A stretch of 64,000 nt of DNA from Geosiphon pyriformis (GCA_016748015.1 JAAOMT010000602.1:933922-997921), one strand, 5' to 3'; counted from the first letter of the stretch, positions 1 through 11,089 are shown. The notes: generated by a model from the letters alone, not told the origin. Translations and numbers: made by a program.

Positions 1-1
1 T

Positions 2-793
2 GTGTCTGACAAATTGTTGGAGTCTGCTTTTCACATGAAACCAATTCTTGGCAGTGTAAGGCTTTCTTGGGCTAGATTGGATCTGGTTCGGTACAAGCGG
101 TGTGGAAAATTTGGCCACTCTGCTTTGGAGTGTGATGCTGAGGTCGCTTCTACTTCTGTGTCTTCCAAGTCTTTTAAAAGGGTTGTCTCTGATAAAAACC
201 TTCTCCAGTTGGCCCATTTGTATGCGAAAAAAAGTGTGCCTATTTCTCATCTAGTTGCTTTTGGTGGCAAATTATGGACTCAAGTAGTCTCTTTTGCACT
301 CTTATTTAATAATCCTCACTTTGGTTTTGATCTTGGTTTTGATTTCTTTTCTTCTGGTGCTTCAGATGTGATTGGTTCCTCTCCTTATATGGTTCCTGCT
401 AGTACATCTTTGGAGACTTGTCTTGCTTCTTTGAAGTGTTCTGTGGAGCTTCTTGTGGATAAAATATCTGGTATTGTAAGCAAACTTGAAAATTTGGTCT
501 TGGTGCCTCCAGCTCTTACCTCCTTTTCTCAGAATTTGGTGGTCCCAGTTGTGGCAAATATGGAAATTAATTCAGACATGGCTCTGGATGATTCTAAGCC
601 AATACTTCTTTTCTTCTCTTTGGTTTCCTCTAGTACTTCAGAATTAGGTTCAAGTAGTTCAAAAATTTTGACCTTAAAAGTGGGCTGTTTAGAGTCAAAG
701 TTGATGGCCCTCGAGGCTTTGGTTTGTTCAGCTTTGGAGAAGTTAGATCAGATGTGTACTGGCTTGGGTTCTGCAGTTTCTTCTTTATCTTAA
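2..793 (+). pseudogene. L1 ORF1 C-terminal part, nucleic-acid-binding LINE protein
   Basis: The frame is open from the window edge to the stop at 791-793. Residues about 30-45 form a CCHC zinc knuckle in which the first Cys has become Tyr (TAC) while C-x4-H-x4-C remains. The rest is a Ser/Leu-rich tail with the recurring C-terminal block Ser-Ser-Lys-Ile-Leu, a Gly-Cys-Leu-Glu pair and a weakly heptad-like helix, shared with the ORF1 proteins at 31031-31528 and 63564-63987. ORF1 proteins of this type bind LINE RNA as chaperones. The RRM half expected upstream lies outside the window. ORF2 begins about 20-45 bp after the stop. Confidence 0.75.
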
Positions 794-809
794 TGAGTAG
801 TTTCATGTG

Positions 810-3800
810 AAAGATTGTTACATGCAACATTAGAGGGATGAACAATCCTGCTAAGCAAGCTGACGTCATTTGTTGGCATAAGAAAATGGACAATATGATC
901 TCAATAATTACTGAAACAAAATTAAAGAGTAGAATTTGTCTTTGGATTGTTGATAGATTTCCTGGAGTATGTGTATTCATTTCTGGTCTGAATTCTGGTT
1001 ATTTAGATTTTGGTGTGGCAATAATTATGAATGCTGCTCTGGCAAAACATGTATGCAAGATCTTTGAGATACCTGGTCATCTTTTTTCTGTTAGGCTGCT
1101 TTTTAAAAATAAACTCTCGGTTTCTGTTTTGGGTCTGTATACTAGCACTTTACCATTAACATGCTTTTCACAAGCAAATGATGTGAACGTCTTGATTTTT
1201 AAGGCTGTGAACGAATCTTTTTTTGTGATTTTGGGTGGCAATTTTAATGAGGATGGCTCTTGCAAGAGTGTTAGCTTCAAGAAGTATGGTAGCTTGGACT
1301 TGGTCAACTCTCTCGTTGGTAATGATTTTCTAAGAGCTTCAACATGGAGCAATTCTAGAGGTGTGGCAAAGACAATAGATTACATATTTGTTTCTTCTAA
1401 TTTAGTTAACACAATAGTGGATCATAGTGTTCTGGATGTTGGTGAATTCTTTAATACTGATCACCAATCTATTTCTGTATCAGTCGGTTTGGGTGGTTTG
1501 TTGGACATATATCTATGTTCACTTCATAAACAGGCCAACAAGAACCATTGGAAATATAACTTCAAAAATGCTGACACTACTTTATGGTTAAAATTCAGGG
1601 AGATGATGATGGTAAATGCTGTTATGTTTTCTGATGATTTCGTGGCTGCCAATGAGCTTTCAGATTTGGATGCCATGTGGGATATTATTTGTAAGATAAT
1701 GTGCTTTTCAGTAGATGAAGTTTTCAAAAAAAAATGGTTTAAGGAATATGATAGAGTTTTCACCAAAATTTCATCTAGGTTTCACAAACTAGAACTTCTG
1801 GTATCTAAATTAGTTAGGGCCTCCTATTTGGTTAATAATAACAATTTTGTCTCGTTGCTCAATACTTGGAAGTCACTCAATTCCGACAATGCAATTGTGA
1901 TTAGGTCTCTCTTTCTCTCTGGTTCATTCTTTAATAACATTTGTTCAGCTCTGTTCAAAGTCAGAAAATTTTATTGTGCTTCAAAGTTGTTAGAATCTAA
2001 ATGAGCCAAGGAATCACAAATCAAATCTGCTATTGAGAAGAGGATAGAGAGCTTTGTGTCTAACAAGGGTCACATTATCAGAAGTGTTTTGGAAAGGCCT
2101 TTTTGCAAGGTGGTCTTGGATCATTTGGTCATAGGTAATGAGCTAATTTTTGAACCAGACCCTGTCAAATCTAAGGTGGATGAGATTATGGAAGGTTGGA
2201 TTCGAAAACATGGTATAGTTCTTGATATCCCAGAAGACTAGTCTTGTCAATATCAGCCTTTGGACCATGTTTTTGATGGTGTTTTTTCTTATGTCATGAG
2301 CTGTGTGGGTTTTGATGAGCTGTTTGGTGTGGTTTCAAACTTGCCTGATGACAAAGCTGCTGGTTTGTCGGGCATTTTCAATGAACTTTAGAAGCATTGT
2401 AACATTTCAGTTCTTGGTATGCTCTTGGTGCTCATTAACTCTTGTCTTTCTGGTAAATCTGTGCCCGGAGTCTGGAAGGAGGCTTGGGTTTCAATAATTT
2501 CCAAACCTTATGATTAGAAAGGCATACTCACGAACACTCGTCCTATCACTTTAATTGAAACAGCTCAGAAAATTCTGTCCAAAATTCTTTCCGATAGGAT
2601 TTTTTTGGCTTGTAGCAAATTTGATGTTCTTCATGAGAACAATTTTTCAGTGCTCAAAAGCATTATGACTCAGTCTCCCATTTTTGCAATTGGTTCAGTG
2701 GTCAAAGATGTTTTTGAGAAGAACTGGGAGCTTTGGCTGGTTTTGCAAGACATGCAAAAGGCATACAACTCAGTTGGTTGAATCATCTTAAGAAGAGTTT
2801 AATTAGAATCAAAATGTGTAGCAAGTTTATTCGGTTTTTTGGGGGTATTCATGGCAGTTGTACTAACTGGGTAATGACCAATTTTGGGTTGACAGATAGT
2901 TATTGTGTGCATGATGGCTTGGATCAGGGAGAGGTGTTTTCACCTCTTCTTTGGCATATATTTTATGATCTTCTTTTGTGTGAAGTCAAGAGACAGGAAA
3001 GTGTGTGTAATTACAGGCTGAATTCTCATTTTATTGCTAAGACAGGCCATGTGAAGTTTCAAGCTAGATCAACATCTTTTTTTGCTGCTGGTGCTTTCGT
3101 GGATGATATGATCTGAATTGGTAGTAGTCAGATTGTGACACAATATATTCTCAATATTGCCAGCAAGTTTTTTCAGATCAATAACATTTCGATCAACAAT
3201 GATAAGACAGTGGCCATTCCCATCAACTGCAAAGTTGCAAATTTTTCTTTATTAATCAGTGATGCTCCTATTTTGGTGGCCAAAAAAGGGGAACCTCATC
3301 GTTACTTGGGCATTTTTCTCTCAACTGAGGGCTTGTCACGACCCAGTTTGGCCAAAGCTCATTCAGATGTCTGATTTTTTACCAATCTTGTGCTGAGGAA
3401 AGCTATCTCTAACAAACAGTTTTCATATCTGGTTTCAGTAGTTCTTCATCCTATTGTCAGTTATAGAACTCAATTTAGCTTCGTCCCTCTTAGTGTTTGT
3501 AGTAAATAGAATGTCTTGATTTGCAAAAGCCTCAAATTCAAAGCTGAACTGCCCCAGGATTTCCCTAATGATGCATTCTATTACCCATCCCTTTATAGTT
3601 TAAAAACTTTTGAGCAAATTCAAGCTGAATATAAGTCAGCATCTGTGGTGTGTTTTGCCAATTCTGGTGGAATTTTGGGATGTTTGTTTCTTCATAGAGC
3701 TTATGAATTACAGGCTTTAAGTTGGCACCCTATTCATCCTTTGGTGTTTCTGGCTTGTCTGAAAATTAGCCTCACAAACAATTTTTTAGCAGGTGTCGTT

Positions 3801-5469
3801 CATATATTTAGAGATTACAGTTTATCTTTAAGTGATGCTGGACCTAGTGCATTCCGGTTTTGCAATAGTACTCCCATGTCTTTGGTGCTTGGTGAGTCAA
3901 ATTTCTCCAGGTGTCTCCCTTCACTTTGATGGTATGGTGTTGTCTTTGTGAAACAATTATGTGGCCGTGAAGGTGGTGTTTTTGAGTGGGTGATCTTTAA
4001 GTATTGGAAAAGACTGGATTCATGTGGCCCCATTCCTGAGTGGTTTGTCTTGTCTATTAAATTTCTGAGTAATATGGTAACTTTTTCTGTGTGAAATCTA
4101 TTATTGGATAATGCTAATGCCTCTAGTGTTTTGAATTCCGTTGAGTTTGGTTTGGTTTGTAATCACTTATCTGGTCTGGGTGCTGGCTGCATCTCAGTAT
4201 ACACAGACAGTTTTTTGTTTGGCTTGGGGTCTGTTAACATGAGGTCTGGTGCAGCAGTTTTCTTTGATGACATTAACATGGGTATGGGAGTCAAGGTTTC
4301 AGGTTTGATGTCTTCTACACTAGCAGAATTGCAGGCGATAGCACTTGCCCTTGAGTGTGTTCTAGTGTCTAGTAGTGTTAGTTTGTTCTCAGACAGTCAA
4401 GTGGTATTGGATGCTTGCAGATTTGAATTAAGTATGTCTTGTCCAGATTTCTGTAATTGCTGCTGGGTGAAATGCTGTCATATTGCAAATTTTGTATGCT
4501 CGAAGAGATTGAAAATCACCTGGCATAAGGTTAAGAGCCATTCTGGTAATTTTGGCAACAACCGTGCTAATGAGCTGGCTGGCTATGCTGCTTCCTCTAA
4601 TTTGATTTTTCCCCCTTGGTTGAATAAAAGATACATTTTGGCTGGTGGTAATATTGTTTAGACATTTCGTTCATGATGTTTTTTGTTCTATTCATCATCT
4701 GTACTGGGAGTATGGTTCAGACACCTATGTTGTCACTCAAGATTTGTTGGCAGACATTAATTGGCGGAGGTCTGTCTTTGTCTGACATTCTAATTCACAT
4801 ATAGCTGCTGGTCCTACTAGTAAATGCACTACTGGCATTCGCACATATTTCATGAAAGCTTTACATCACAGACTGCCTGTCGCTGTTTACAAATGCCTTT
4901 ATGATAAAGGTTATCCAAGTGTAATCTGTTTATTTTGTGGCTGTGTGGAGGTCTCTGACCATGTTTTTTCCTGTGATGCTGATGTTGCTACTCGTGTTTG
5001 TCTTCTGGGGGACTACACAATGATCTGGGAGAATATTTCTGGCCTTCGTCATTCCACTTCTAGTGTGTTATAATTTTTGTCCTTTTGTGTTTTGAACATT
5101 TTGTTCCGTATTGCCTTGTGCAAAGGATTTGTTTTTAAGGAGTGGTTTCATGAAATAGTCTCTGTGTTTGGTGATTCTAAGAGTACTGGTGTGAAGGTTG
5201 TGAACTTTGTGTGTGCTCTGTGTCTCGCTTTTAGGGATGAGATTTGGTCAATCTATGTTAAGTATTGTGCCTTTATGGAAAAGCGTAATTTGATCTCTTG
5301 TGATGGTTCTTTGCCTGATTCTAAATCTGGCCTATCTTTTGTTTACTCTGTTGGGGTTATCAGATTGTTGGATATTGATGTAGCCTTAGGTGTTAGTTTC
5401 AGTTTTCATAGGTTTAGTTTGTTTATTTCTGATGCTTTTGATGTGGTTTCTGTTAGTATAAGTGCTTAA
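810..5469 (+). pseudogene. L1 ORF2: endonuclease-RT-RNase H polyprotein (broken)
   Basis: Domains in order: an APE-type endonuclease (about 820-1490) with a Cys-Asn-Ile start motif, an Ile-Thr-Glu-Thr-Lys metal site, GGNFNE (GDFN in the family), TIDYIFVSS and TDHQS; a linker (1500-2500); RT (about 2560-3220) with the A-box LQDMQKAYNSV, DQGEVFSPLLW and the catalytic box AFVDDM; RNase H (4190-4620) with VYTD, ELQA, SDSQ and HKVKSHSG, whose final Asp is Asn (NNRANELA); and a C-terminal finger CLFCGCVEVSDHVFSC. In-frame stops include 2002-2004, 2239-2241, 2389-2391 (TGG to TAG), 3114-3116 and 3372-3374. The protein is not functional. The domain order fits RNase H-bearing fungal LINEs (Tad/I-like); the clade is inferred. 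Confidence 0.88.
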
Positions 5470-5609
5470 TGTTGTTTTGATTGGCCAGAGTGGCTGGTCA
5501 TGTGTGGAAAATGCATAATTTGTACCTAATTTAGATCAATTATTTGATGTATTTCATTAGGTAGCATTTGGATTTCACTCAATAAATATGTAAAAAAAAA
5601 AAAAAAAAA
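5470..5609 (+). repeat. L1 3' UTR and poly(A) tail
   Basis: A short 3' UTR carries the conserved box GAGTGGCTGGTCATGTGTGG near 5488 and the GCATTTGGATTTCACTC segment before an A-tract of about 17 bases. The same box follows ORF2 in the other LINE copies here, so it is probably the RNA end recognised by the LINE RT. Confidence 0.8.
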
Positions 5610-6740
5610 TCAAATTTCAATCCTGATTTAAACTCCAATAATGATGACAAAGAAAACAATAGTTCCAGTTCCATTCAATATGGTGATAAGAATAACTCAG
5701 AGTCAAACTTTGATTCAGACTACGAACAATATATTGTACTTCTTGACCTCACAAAGAAACAGAAACTTAAATGGTTTAGCAATAACAATGAAGGTATCAT
5801 GTCAGAACACGCACATGATACAGATGCCGAGTTTGATTTGAAGTATCCAGAAAAAAATGTCATCAAATTAGAGCCACATTCACATATCTGCATTAATCTG
5901 AAAATAGCATTGGAAATACCAGCAACAACCATGGTTCAATTAGCTTCCAGAAGTAGTTTAGTGAAAAGAGAAATTAATATAAAAGGAGAAAAATTGACAT
6001 AGAATATGTAGAAAATATCATCACCATGCTACAAAAGGACTCAAAAAAGGCCTATATTATAGAGCCAAATGAAAAGATAGCACAAGCAATATTTCTACCT
6101 CTGGTGAAAATAGCTCAGTTAGTGTCAGTGGGAAAAAGGGAAGAACTAAGAATTACTGCAAAAGGAATACAGGAATTTGGATCAATAGATAGAATAGACG
6201 TACCAGTCAATATGGCAGAAGAAGAAATTATTGGCCAAAAAGAAATTATTTCAACCAGTCAAGTAATTTTCATTCTATCATATGATTAGTACATGGTAGT
6301 TATAGAGAGAAAAGTGAAAGATAAGGATCAGATTTTTAAAGCAGAAACAAGCCTTTGTAAATCAGAAAAGATTGGACTTATCAATCTCCACATATCAGCC
6401 AAAAACTACAACCATATCAAAATTTCCATTTACAATACAACAGAAGATACCATCACAATACCAGAGGAAACCATCATTGAATACATAAGCACTGAATTAG
6501 AAAATCAACCACCAAGCATTATTCCAGATTTTCTACAGCTATGTGGATATGTAAATATTACATTACAAACAATCTATGAACGAAATAAATGTTATTTGCT
6601 CCAATTAGAACAATTGGAACAAATAAACATGAGAAATTTGGATCTACTCCAACGTATGCAATTCAAAATATTACTTAACAACTTCAATGACATATTTGCT
6701 AGCGAAAACAAATTTGGTAAAACTAACATCATCTAACATT
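5610..6740 (+). pseudogene. Gypsy A pol: dUTPase domain and pre-RT linker
   Basis: An acidic Asn/Ser-rich leader is followed by trimeric dUTPase motifs in the expected order: motif 1 AEFDLKYP (about 5825), motif 2 ASRSSLVKR (about 5945), motif 3 region lost at a break near 6000, motif 4 EKIAQAIFLPL (about 6070), and motif 5 as KGIQEFGS (about 6160), where a family Gly has become Glu. dUTPase hydrolyses dUTP to dUMP and limits uracil incorporation during reverse transcription. A linker (6290-6740) with YNTTEDTITIPEET precedes RT, as in other gypsy pol proteins. Stops or frame changes fall near 6000 and at 6287-6289. Confidence 0.85.
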
Positions 6741-8010
6741 AGATCAAGACTGGAAATGCTATGCCAATCAAACAACAAGCCTACAAAGTACCACCAGCCA
6801 GCCATGAGATCATCCATTAAGAAATCAACCGAATGCTTAACAATGGGCTAATTTAGCCATCTATGAGCCCATGGTTATCACCAGTAGTACTCATCCAAAA
6901 GAAGAATGGAAAAATCAGATTTTGTGTAGACTACAGAAAACTCAATGGAGTTACTCGTAGAGACAGCTATCCAACTCCATGAATTCAGAAGCTATTCAAT
7001 GCTTTTGGAAGAAATAAATGATTCTCAACACTGGATCTAAACAGTGGATACTGGCAGATAGCTATGGATCCAGCAGACAAAAAAAAAACAGCTTTTATGA
7101 TGAGAGAAGAGAATTTCGAGTTTGAAGTCATGTCATTCGGCTTGATAAATGCTCCAGCCACATTTCAATGGCTAATGGAAATAGTATATACCAGCTTATT
7201 GTGAAAATCAATAGTAGTCTATTTGGACAATACCAATGTGTTCTCAAAAACATTTGACGACTATCTACATTATCTCCAACAAGTGTTTGAAAGCCTGAAA
7301 AGAGCTGGATTAAAATTAAATGCAACAAAGTGTTTCTTTGGCAAAACAGAACTCAAGTTTTTAGGACATATAGTGAGCAAAGATGGCATTAAAACAGATC
7401 CAGATAAGATAGAGATAGTAAAGAAATTTTCAGTACTAACTAACATGACTAAGTTAAAATCATTCTTGGAATTTGCAGGCTATTATTGCCACTTCATTAA
7501 GAACTTTTCTAAGATAGCTTAGCCACTCAATCATCTCCAAACCAAGAATGTAAAATACAAATGGACTAAAACCCAGCAAGAAGCATTTGACATCTTAAGA
7601 AGAAAGCTTATTCAAGCTTTAGTATTGATCTATTCAGATTATAGTAAACCATTCATTATCACCACTGATGCATCAGGTCAAGCATTGGGAGCAGTGCTAT
7701 CTCAGAGAGAATCAGATAGAAGGAAACATCCAGTCACATACGCCAGCCGAGATTTAACTTCAGCCAAGAAGAATTATAGAACACCAGCATTAGAACACTT
7801 AGCAATCTATTAGGCAGTTATGAAATAGAAAGAATACTTGAGTTAGAGATTTGAAATATACACTGATCACAAGGGATTAACAGCAATCCAAAAACAAAAA
7901 TTTGAAGACAATCAACATGCAAGATAGAAAATAGCACTATTACTATTCATTTATACAATACATTACAAAAAGGGAAAAGACAATAGAAATGCTGATGGTT
8001 TGTCATGAAT
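6741..8010 (+). pseudogene. Gypsy A reverse transcriptase and RNase H
   Basis: RT motifs read in order, with stops: MPIKQQAYKVPPASH, SPWLSPVVLIQKKNGKIRF, VDYRKLNGVTR, FSTLDLNSGYWQIAMDP, FGLINAPATFQWLM, then the active-site box YLDN at 7220-7231 where YxDD is expected, and FLGHIVSKDGIKTDP. RNase H follows with TTDASGQALGAVLSQ (7663 on), the helix around ALEHLAIY and YTDHKGLTAI. In-frame stops at 7018 and 7201 (TGG to TGA) and at 7810 onward (TGG to TAG) destroy it. The Asn in the catalytic box is shared with copy B. Confidence 0.9.
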
Positions 8011-8289
8011 GAGACAAATCTAAAAACATTTCAACCCAAAAATATAACAAAACCAAACCAAACCCAATGAAAATATAACAAAAAATGAACACACAAAAAT
8101 ACCAACAACTTTAACACTATATAAATACCCAACAGTTCAAGGAGAAATTATCTCAAAAAGAACAAAATAGCATCAAGCAACAATTAAAATATTTTATCAA
8201 TCATCAAAATATACTTTACCAGAAGAATAGAAAAAATCCAGATCAACCAACCAGAGTAATTACAGAGCCAAAAAAAGAAACAATACTGT
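8011..8289 (+). other. Gypsy A RNase H-integrase spacer
   Basis: This stretch links RNase H to the integrase zinc domain. It is Asn/Lys/Thr-rich in the pol frame and interrupted by several stops. The equivalent stretch in copy B (about 19680-19920) reads similarly. No domain is recognised. Confidence 0.55.
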
Positions 8290-9360
8290 TCAACATGCAC
8301 TTAAATCCAACAGCAGAACATTTCCACAAAAAAACAACTATAGAAAAAACCAGAAAAAGATACTATTGGCCATCAATGTATCCAGACATCATCTAATATG
8401 TCCAAAATTGTGATTCTTGTAAAAGAAAAGAAGGAACAAAACCTAGTGAGCCATTAAGACCAATCAAAATGAGACAACTATTTGATTGCATTGGAATTGA
8501 TTTAGTCAGACCATTAACAATCACCAACAGAGAAAATAGATATATTGCAGTAGCCATAGACTATCTCACTAAATGGCCAGAAGCAAAAGCAATTCAAAAA
8601 GCAGATGCAGAATCCATTGCCGAATTCATTCATCAAGACTTAATTTGTTAACATGGATGTCCAAAAGAATTATTATCAAACCAAGGAACTCACTTTGTGA
8701 ACAGAACACTAGCAGAATTGAGCCAAAGATTCGGAATTAAAAGACCACTATCATTACCATATTATTCACAAACAAACGGTTTAGTTGAAAGATTTAATAG
8801 AACATTGTGTGAAGTAATTGCCAAATTCAGCTAAGAAAACCAGGATAAATGGAATTTGTTCATATCATCAGTACTATTTGCTTATTGAACAATGAAGCAA
8901 GATACTACACAAGCAACACTATTTGAATTAGTATATGGTAGAACAGCAACAATACCAGTTGAAATAGAAGTCAACACATATCCAACTGAATCAATAACAG
9001 AAAAAAATTTCCAGGAAACATTGTTAAGAAAGATATATGACTTAATGAAAACATTGGAAAACAAATGAAGAAGAGCAGCTAATAATATTCAAAAGTCACA
9101 AGAGAAACAGAAAGAAAGACATGATAGTCAACTATCAGACAAACCAGTTGAGTTCAAGATTGGAGACAAAGTATTCTTATATTATATCAAAGCAGAAAAA
9201 CTATGGAGTAGAAAATTTGACCCCAAATGGGACAGACCATTTCACATAGAAGAAATTCTAGGAAATAGAGCTTATAAATTAAGATAGAACAACAAAATTT
9301 TGACCAAAGCAGCACATAGAGATTGACTGAAACTATACCACAATATAACATCACCATCCA
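8290..9360 (+). pseudogene. Gypsy A integrase
   Basis: The N-terminal HHCC zinc region ends in CDSCKRKEG (about 8410-8435). The catalytic core has the first Asp in CIGIDLVRPL (8487 on), the second position as SNQGTHFVN (Asp has become Asn; copy B keeps SDQ), and the Glu in GLVERFNRTL (about 8780). A C-terminal GPY/F-like segment reads KWDRPFHIEEILGNRAYKL (9226 on). Integrase joins the reverse-transcribed DNA to the genome. Stops occur at 8649, 8833 and elsewhere. Loss of a catalytic Asp plus the stops mark this as dead. Confidence 0.88.
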
Positions 9361-9439
9361 TCAGTAATATTCCCCAACTAGAAGTACAGAGAACACTAGT
9401 ACAACCAAATAAAATTCCATGAGATCTGGAACCAATTAT

Positions 9440-10148
9440 CATCATTGACAACAAATAAAAGTGACTGACAAAGGAATATATAAAGATATGGTAGATGTGA
9501 CAGAAAAAATCAGAAAAATGGAAATTACAGACAACATTCACTCACTAGCACAACAACTTTTTCAATTAATACAACACCAAGAAATGAAGATTACAATTAA
9601 TCAACAAATTATTCAGTACTGAGATACTAAAAAGACATCTCAACACAGAACATGGAAGAAACAAGAAAATACCATTAACAAAGTTATTGCAAAAGTAAAA
9701 GTGGCAATACAGGAGCTGACAAAAGACTCATAATATTAAGAGTTGACCAAAGAAACTTGGAATTAGTGGATACAACAATTTTCAAGAAACTATTGTTATT
9801 TCTACTTGGGAAAACACATAAACATTCAGAATTTGTACACTAATAAAACAAAGCAGTTATTCAACATAACAATACTACAACAACTAGAACAGTTTGTGAG
9901 AAAAAACAACTTATCTACACAGGCCTGAGCCATATATCAAATACACACAGCATTTTAAGATCAACCAGAAATCTTACTCAACAAAGCAATGAATACAGTT
10001 ACCAGTAATCAATTAGAAAAGATCACCAATGCTCAATTTGAAAAATTACAGACCCAAATAACACAAGTAATTCTCAAAACCAAAATTCAGAAAATACTTC
10101 AAGAAGGGGAATTTAAAGAGCTAAATTTTGATGAAGCTCAATATTAAA
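9440..10148 (+). pseudogene. Unrecognised post-integrase region of gypsy A
   Basis: After the integrase C-terminus a frame of about 230 codons runs almost to the polypurine tract, interrupted by a few TGA/TAA/TAG. It is Gln/Lys-rich and probably helical. Visible landmarks are DKGIYKDMVDVTEKIRKMEI (9465 on), SLAQQLFQLIQHQEMKITI, ELTKETWN, a Cys-Tyr-Phe-Tyr patch near 9795, and ETW-to-YLG spacing that recurs in copy B at 17765-18480. No transmembrane segment or furin-like site is visible, so it does not look like an envelope protein. Function unknown. Confidence 0.6.
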
Positions 10149-10160
10149 AGGAAGAAATAA
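10143..10160 (+). promoter_or_regulatory. Polypurine tract of gypsy A
   Basis: ATTAAAAGGAAGAAATAA sits immediately before the 3' LTR. It corresponds to AAAGGAGGAGATAA in copy B. Polypurine tracts resist RNase H and prime plus-strand synthesis. Confidence 0.8.
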
Positions 10161-10388
10161 TATTACTCATAGAAATATAGGAAACATATCAGTATAGTTA
10201 TTAGCCAATCAAAAGTAGACGTAGTAAATGTAGAATTCTAGGATTCTTCTTAGAGAAATTGCAGGATTCTCACATAAAGAATTGCAGAATTCCAGAATTC
10301 TAGGATTCCTCTCAACGGAATCACAGGATTCCAGGAATTCTAGGATTCCTGTCATAAAGAATTGAGGAATTAAGGAATCTCAATTATG

Positions 10389-10396
10389 TATATATA
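10389..10396 (+). promoter_or_regulatory. TATA box of gypsy A LTR
   Basis: TATATATA occurs at the same relative place in LTR B (17468-17475, minus strand) and LTR C (30112-30119, minus strand), separating U3 repeats from the conserved R/U5 region. It is the likely Pol II core promoter of the element. Confidence 0.65.
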
Positions 10397-10508
10397 GCAG
10401 TAGTATTAGAAGCTGAAAAAACAGACCACTCCATTTGATTTTATCTAGACAATCTTCCAATTCACAATCATCAAACAAATAATTATTTGAATATCTAATT
10501 CTACTCTC

Positions 10509-10535
10509 TATTATCAACATCTCATGTTGATAATA
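10509..10535 (+). promoter_or_regulatory. Conserved LTR hairpin (copy A)
   Basis: A 10-bp perfect stem (TATTATCAAC / GTTGATAATA) encloses a 7-nt loop. The same structure with changed but still paired bases occurs in LTR B (17342-17364) and LTR C (29985-30013). The position downstream of the TATA box suggests a structured element in the genomic RNA leader. Confidence 0.65.
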
Positions 10536-10739
10536 ATTGATACTTGACCACACTAGAACAATAGCTCTTGATCACGGCTATTAATGAAAACTAATCTGTA
10601 CATTGCCTTGACTTATTTTCTTATTTTCTTTATTTTCTTATTTGCTTTATTTCTTTCTTTAATTTTATTGTTGTGTACTAATTGATTAAAAACACTAAAT
10701 TACTGACATCAAAGATTGTCTGGTAAAAGACCCCTGTAA

Positions 10740-10943
10740 GTGGGTAAAGCACATAAAGCAAATTACAGATTACTTACCAGAGGATTGCCGGCCACCAAGC
10801 CGAAAAAAAAATTGACAGAATTGCAATTCTGGGAAGCTACAAATAAAACAACCATTAAATCTTTGTCCATTATACAAAGAACTCAATCAAAATTTTTAGA
10901 TAAACAATACCTTCAGATCATCATCTACACAAATAACTTTTGA
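10740..10943 (+). CDS. Small conserved reading frame in the LTR U5 region
   Basis: A 67-codon frame contains LPATKPKKKLTELQFWEATN and then a Ser-Ile-Ile-Gln-Arg-Thr-Gln run. The equivalent frames in LTR B (minus, about 17115-16960) and, after one frameshift, LTR C (minus, about 29770-29600) keep LPGG-PA, LRKKLT and FWEATN or a close match. Conservation at the amino-acid level in three diverged LTRs suggests translation, either as a leader peptide or as the start of gag. No homology is recognised. Confidence 0.4.
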   Translation: MGKAHKANYRLLTRGLPATKPKKKLTELQFWEATNKTTIKSLSIIQRTQSKFLDKQYLQIIIYTNNF

Positions 10944-10999
10944 GCACCAAGTTATGGGTTTGTTATTTGATTTGAAACCCCAAGTAATTACCTATAACA

Positions 11000-11089
11000 T
11001 CACTTATTAATTAATCAAATTATCAAATATTATTATTCAATCAATAATCTGATTTGTATTATAGAAATTAAGATAATCAAATTACACAA
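11000..11089. other. AT-rich spacer after gypsy A
   Basis: Short AT-rich stretch between the LTR end and repeat R1. No recognisable gene or signal is seen. Confidence 0.5.

Larger units (their letters stand above)
1..5609 (+). mobile_element. LINE (non-LTR retrotransposon) copy L1, 5' end outside window
   Basis: This is a LINE with the order ORF1 (tail only), endonuclease, RT, RNase H, C-terminal zinc finger, 3' UTR and poly(A). It aligns along its length with the copies at 30366-36410 and 55060-61850. It ends in an A-tract at 5593-5609, and gypsy coding sequence resumes immediately afterwards in frame with the dUTPase-leader region, so the LINE sits inside gypsy copy A. The element is dead: ORF2 carries many in-frame stops, most explained by G-to-A or C-to-T changes of Trp or Gln codons. 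Confidence 0.9.
5610..10999 (+). mobile_element. Ty3/gypsy LTR retrotransposon copy A (5' part beyond L1), with 3' LTR
   Basis: Order: dUTPase, linker, RT, RNase H, integrase, post-integrase region, polypurine tract, 3' LTR. The RT-RNase H-integrase order is diagnostic of Ty3/gypsy (Metaviridae). Sequence begins abruptly after the L1 poly(A), so the 5' LTR, gag and protease should lie beyond the window, upstream of L1. Numerous Trp and Gln codons are now stops (for example 7018-7020 and 7201-7203). It is roughly 75-80% similar by eye to copy B, which lies on the minus strand. Confidence 0.9.
10161..10999 (+). repeat. 3' LTR of gypsy A (839 bp)
   Basis: It starts TATTACTCAT (the canonical TG changed to TA) and ends CCTATAACA. 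Its boundaries match the LTRs at 16884-17752 and 29540-30365. U3 (about 10190-10380) is packed with GAATTC/GGATTCC-type short repeats. A TATA box lies at 10389-10396. About 113 nt further on is a conserved hairpin (10509-10535). A region near the end (10740-10943) looks coding and is conserved in all three LTRs. Confidence 0.88.

Noticed and set aside
9440-10148. Envelope gene (errantivirus-like) after integrase
   Set aside because: No signal peptide, transmembrane segment or cleavage site is visible. The region is hydrophilic and Gln/Lys-rich.
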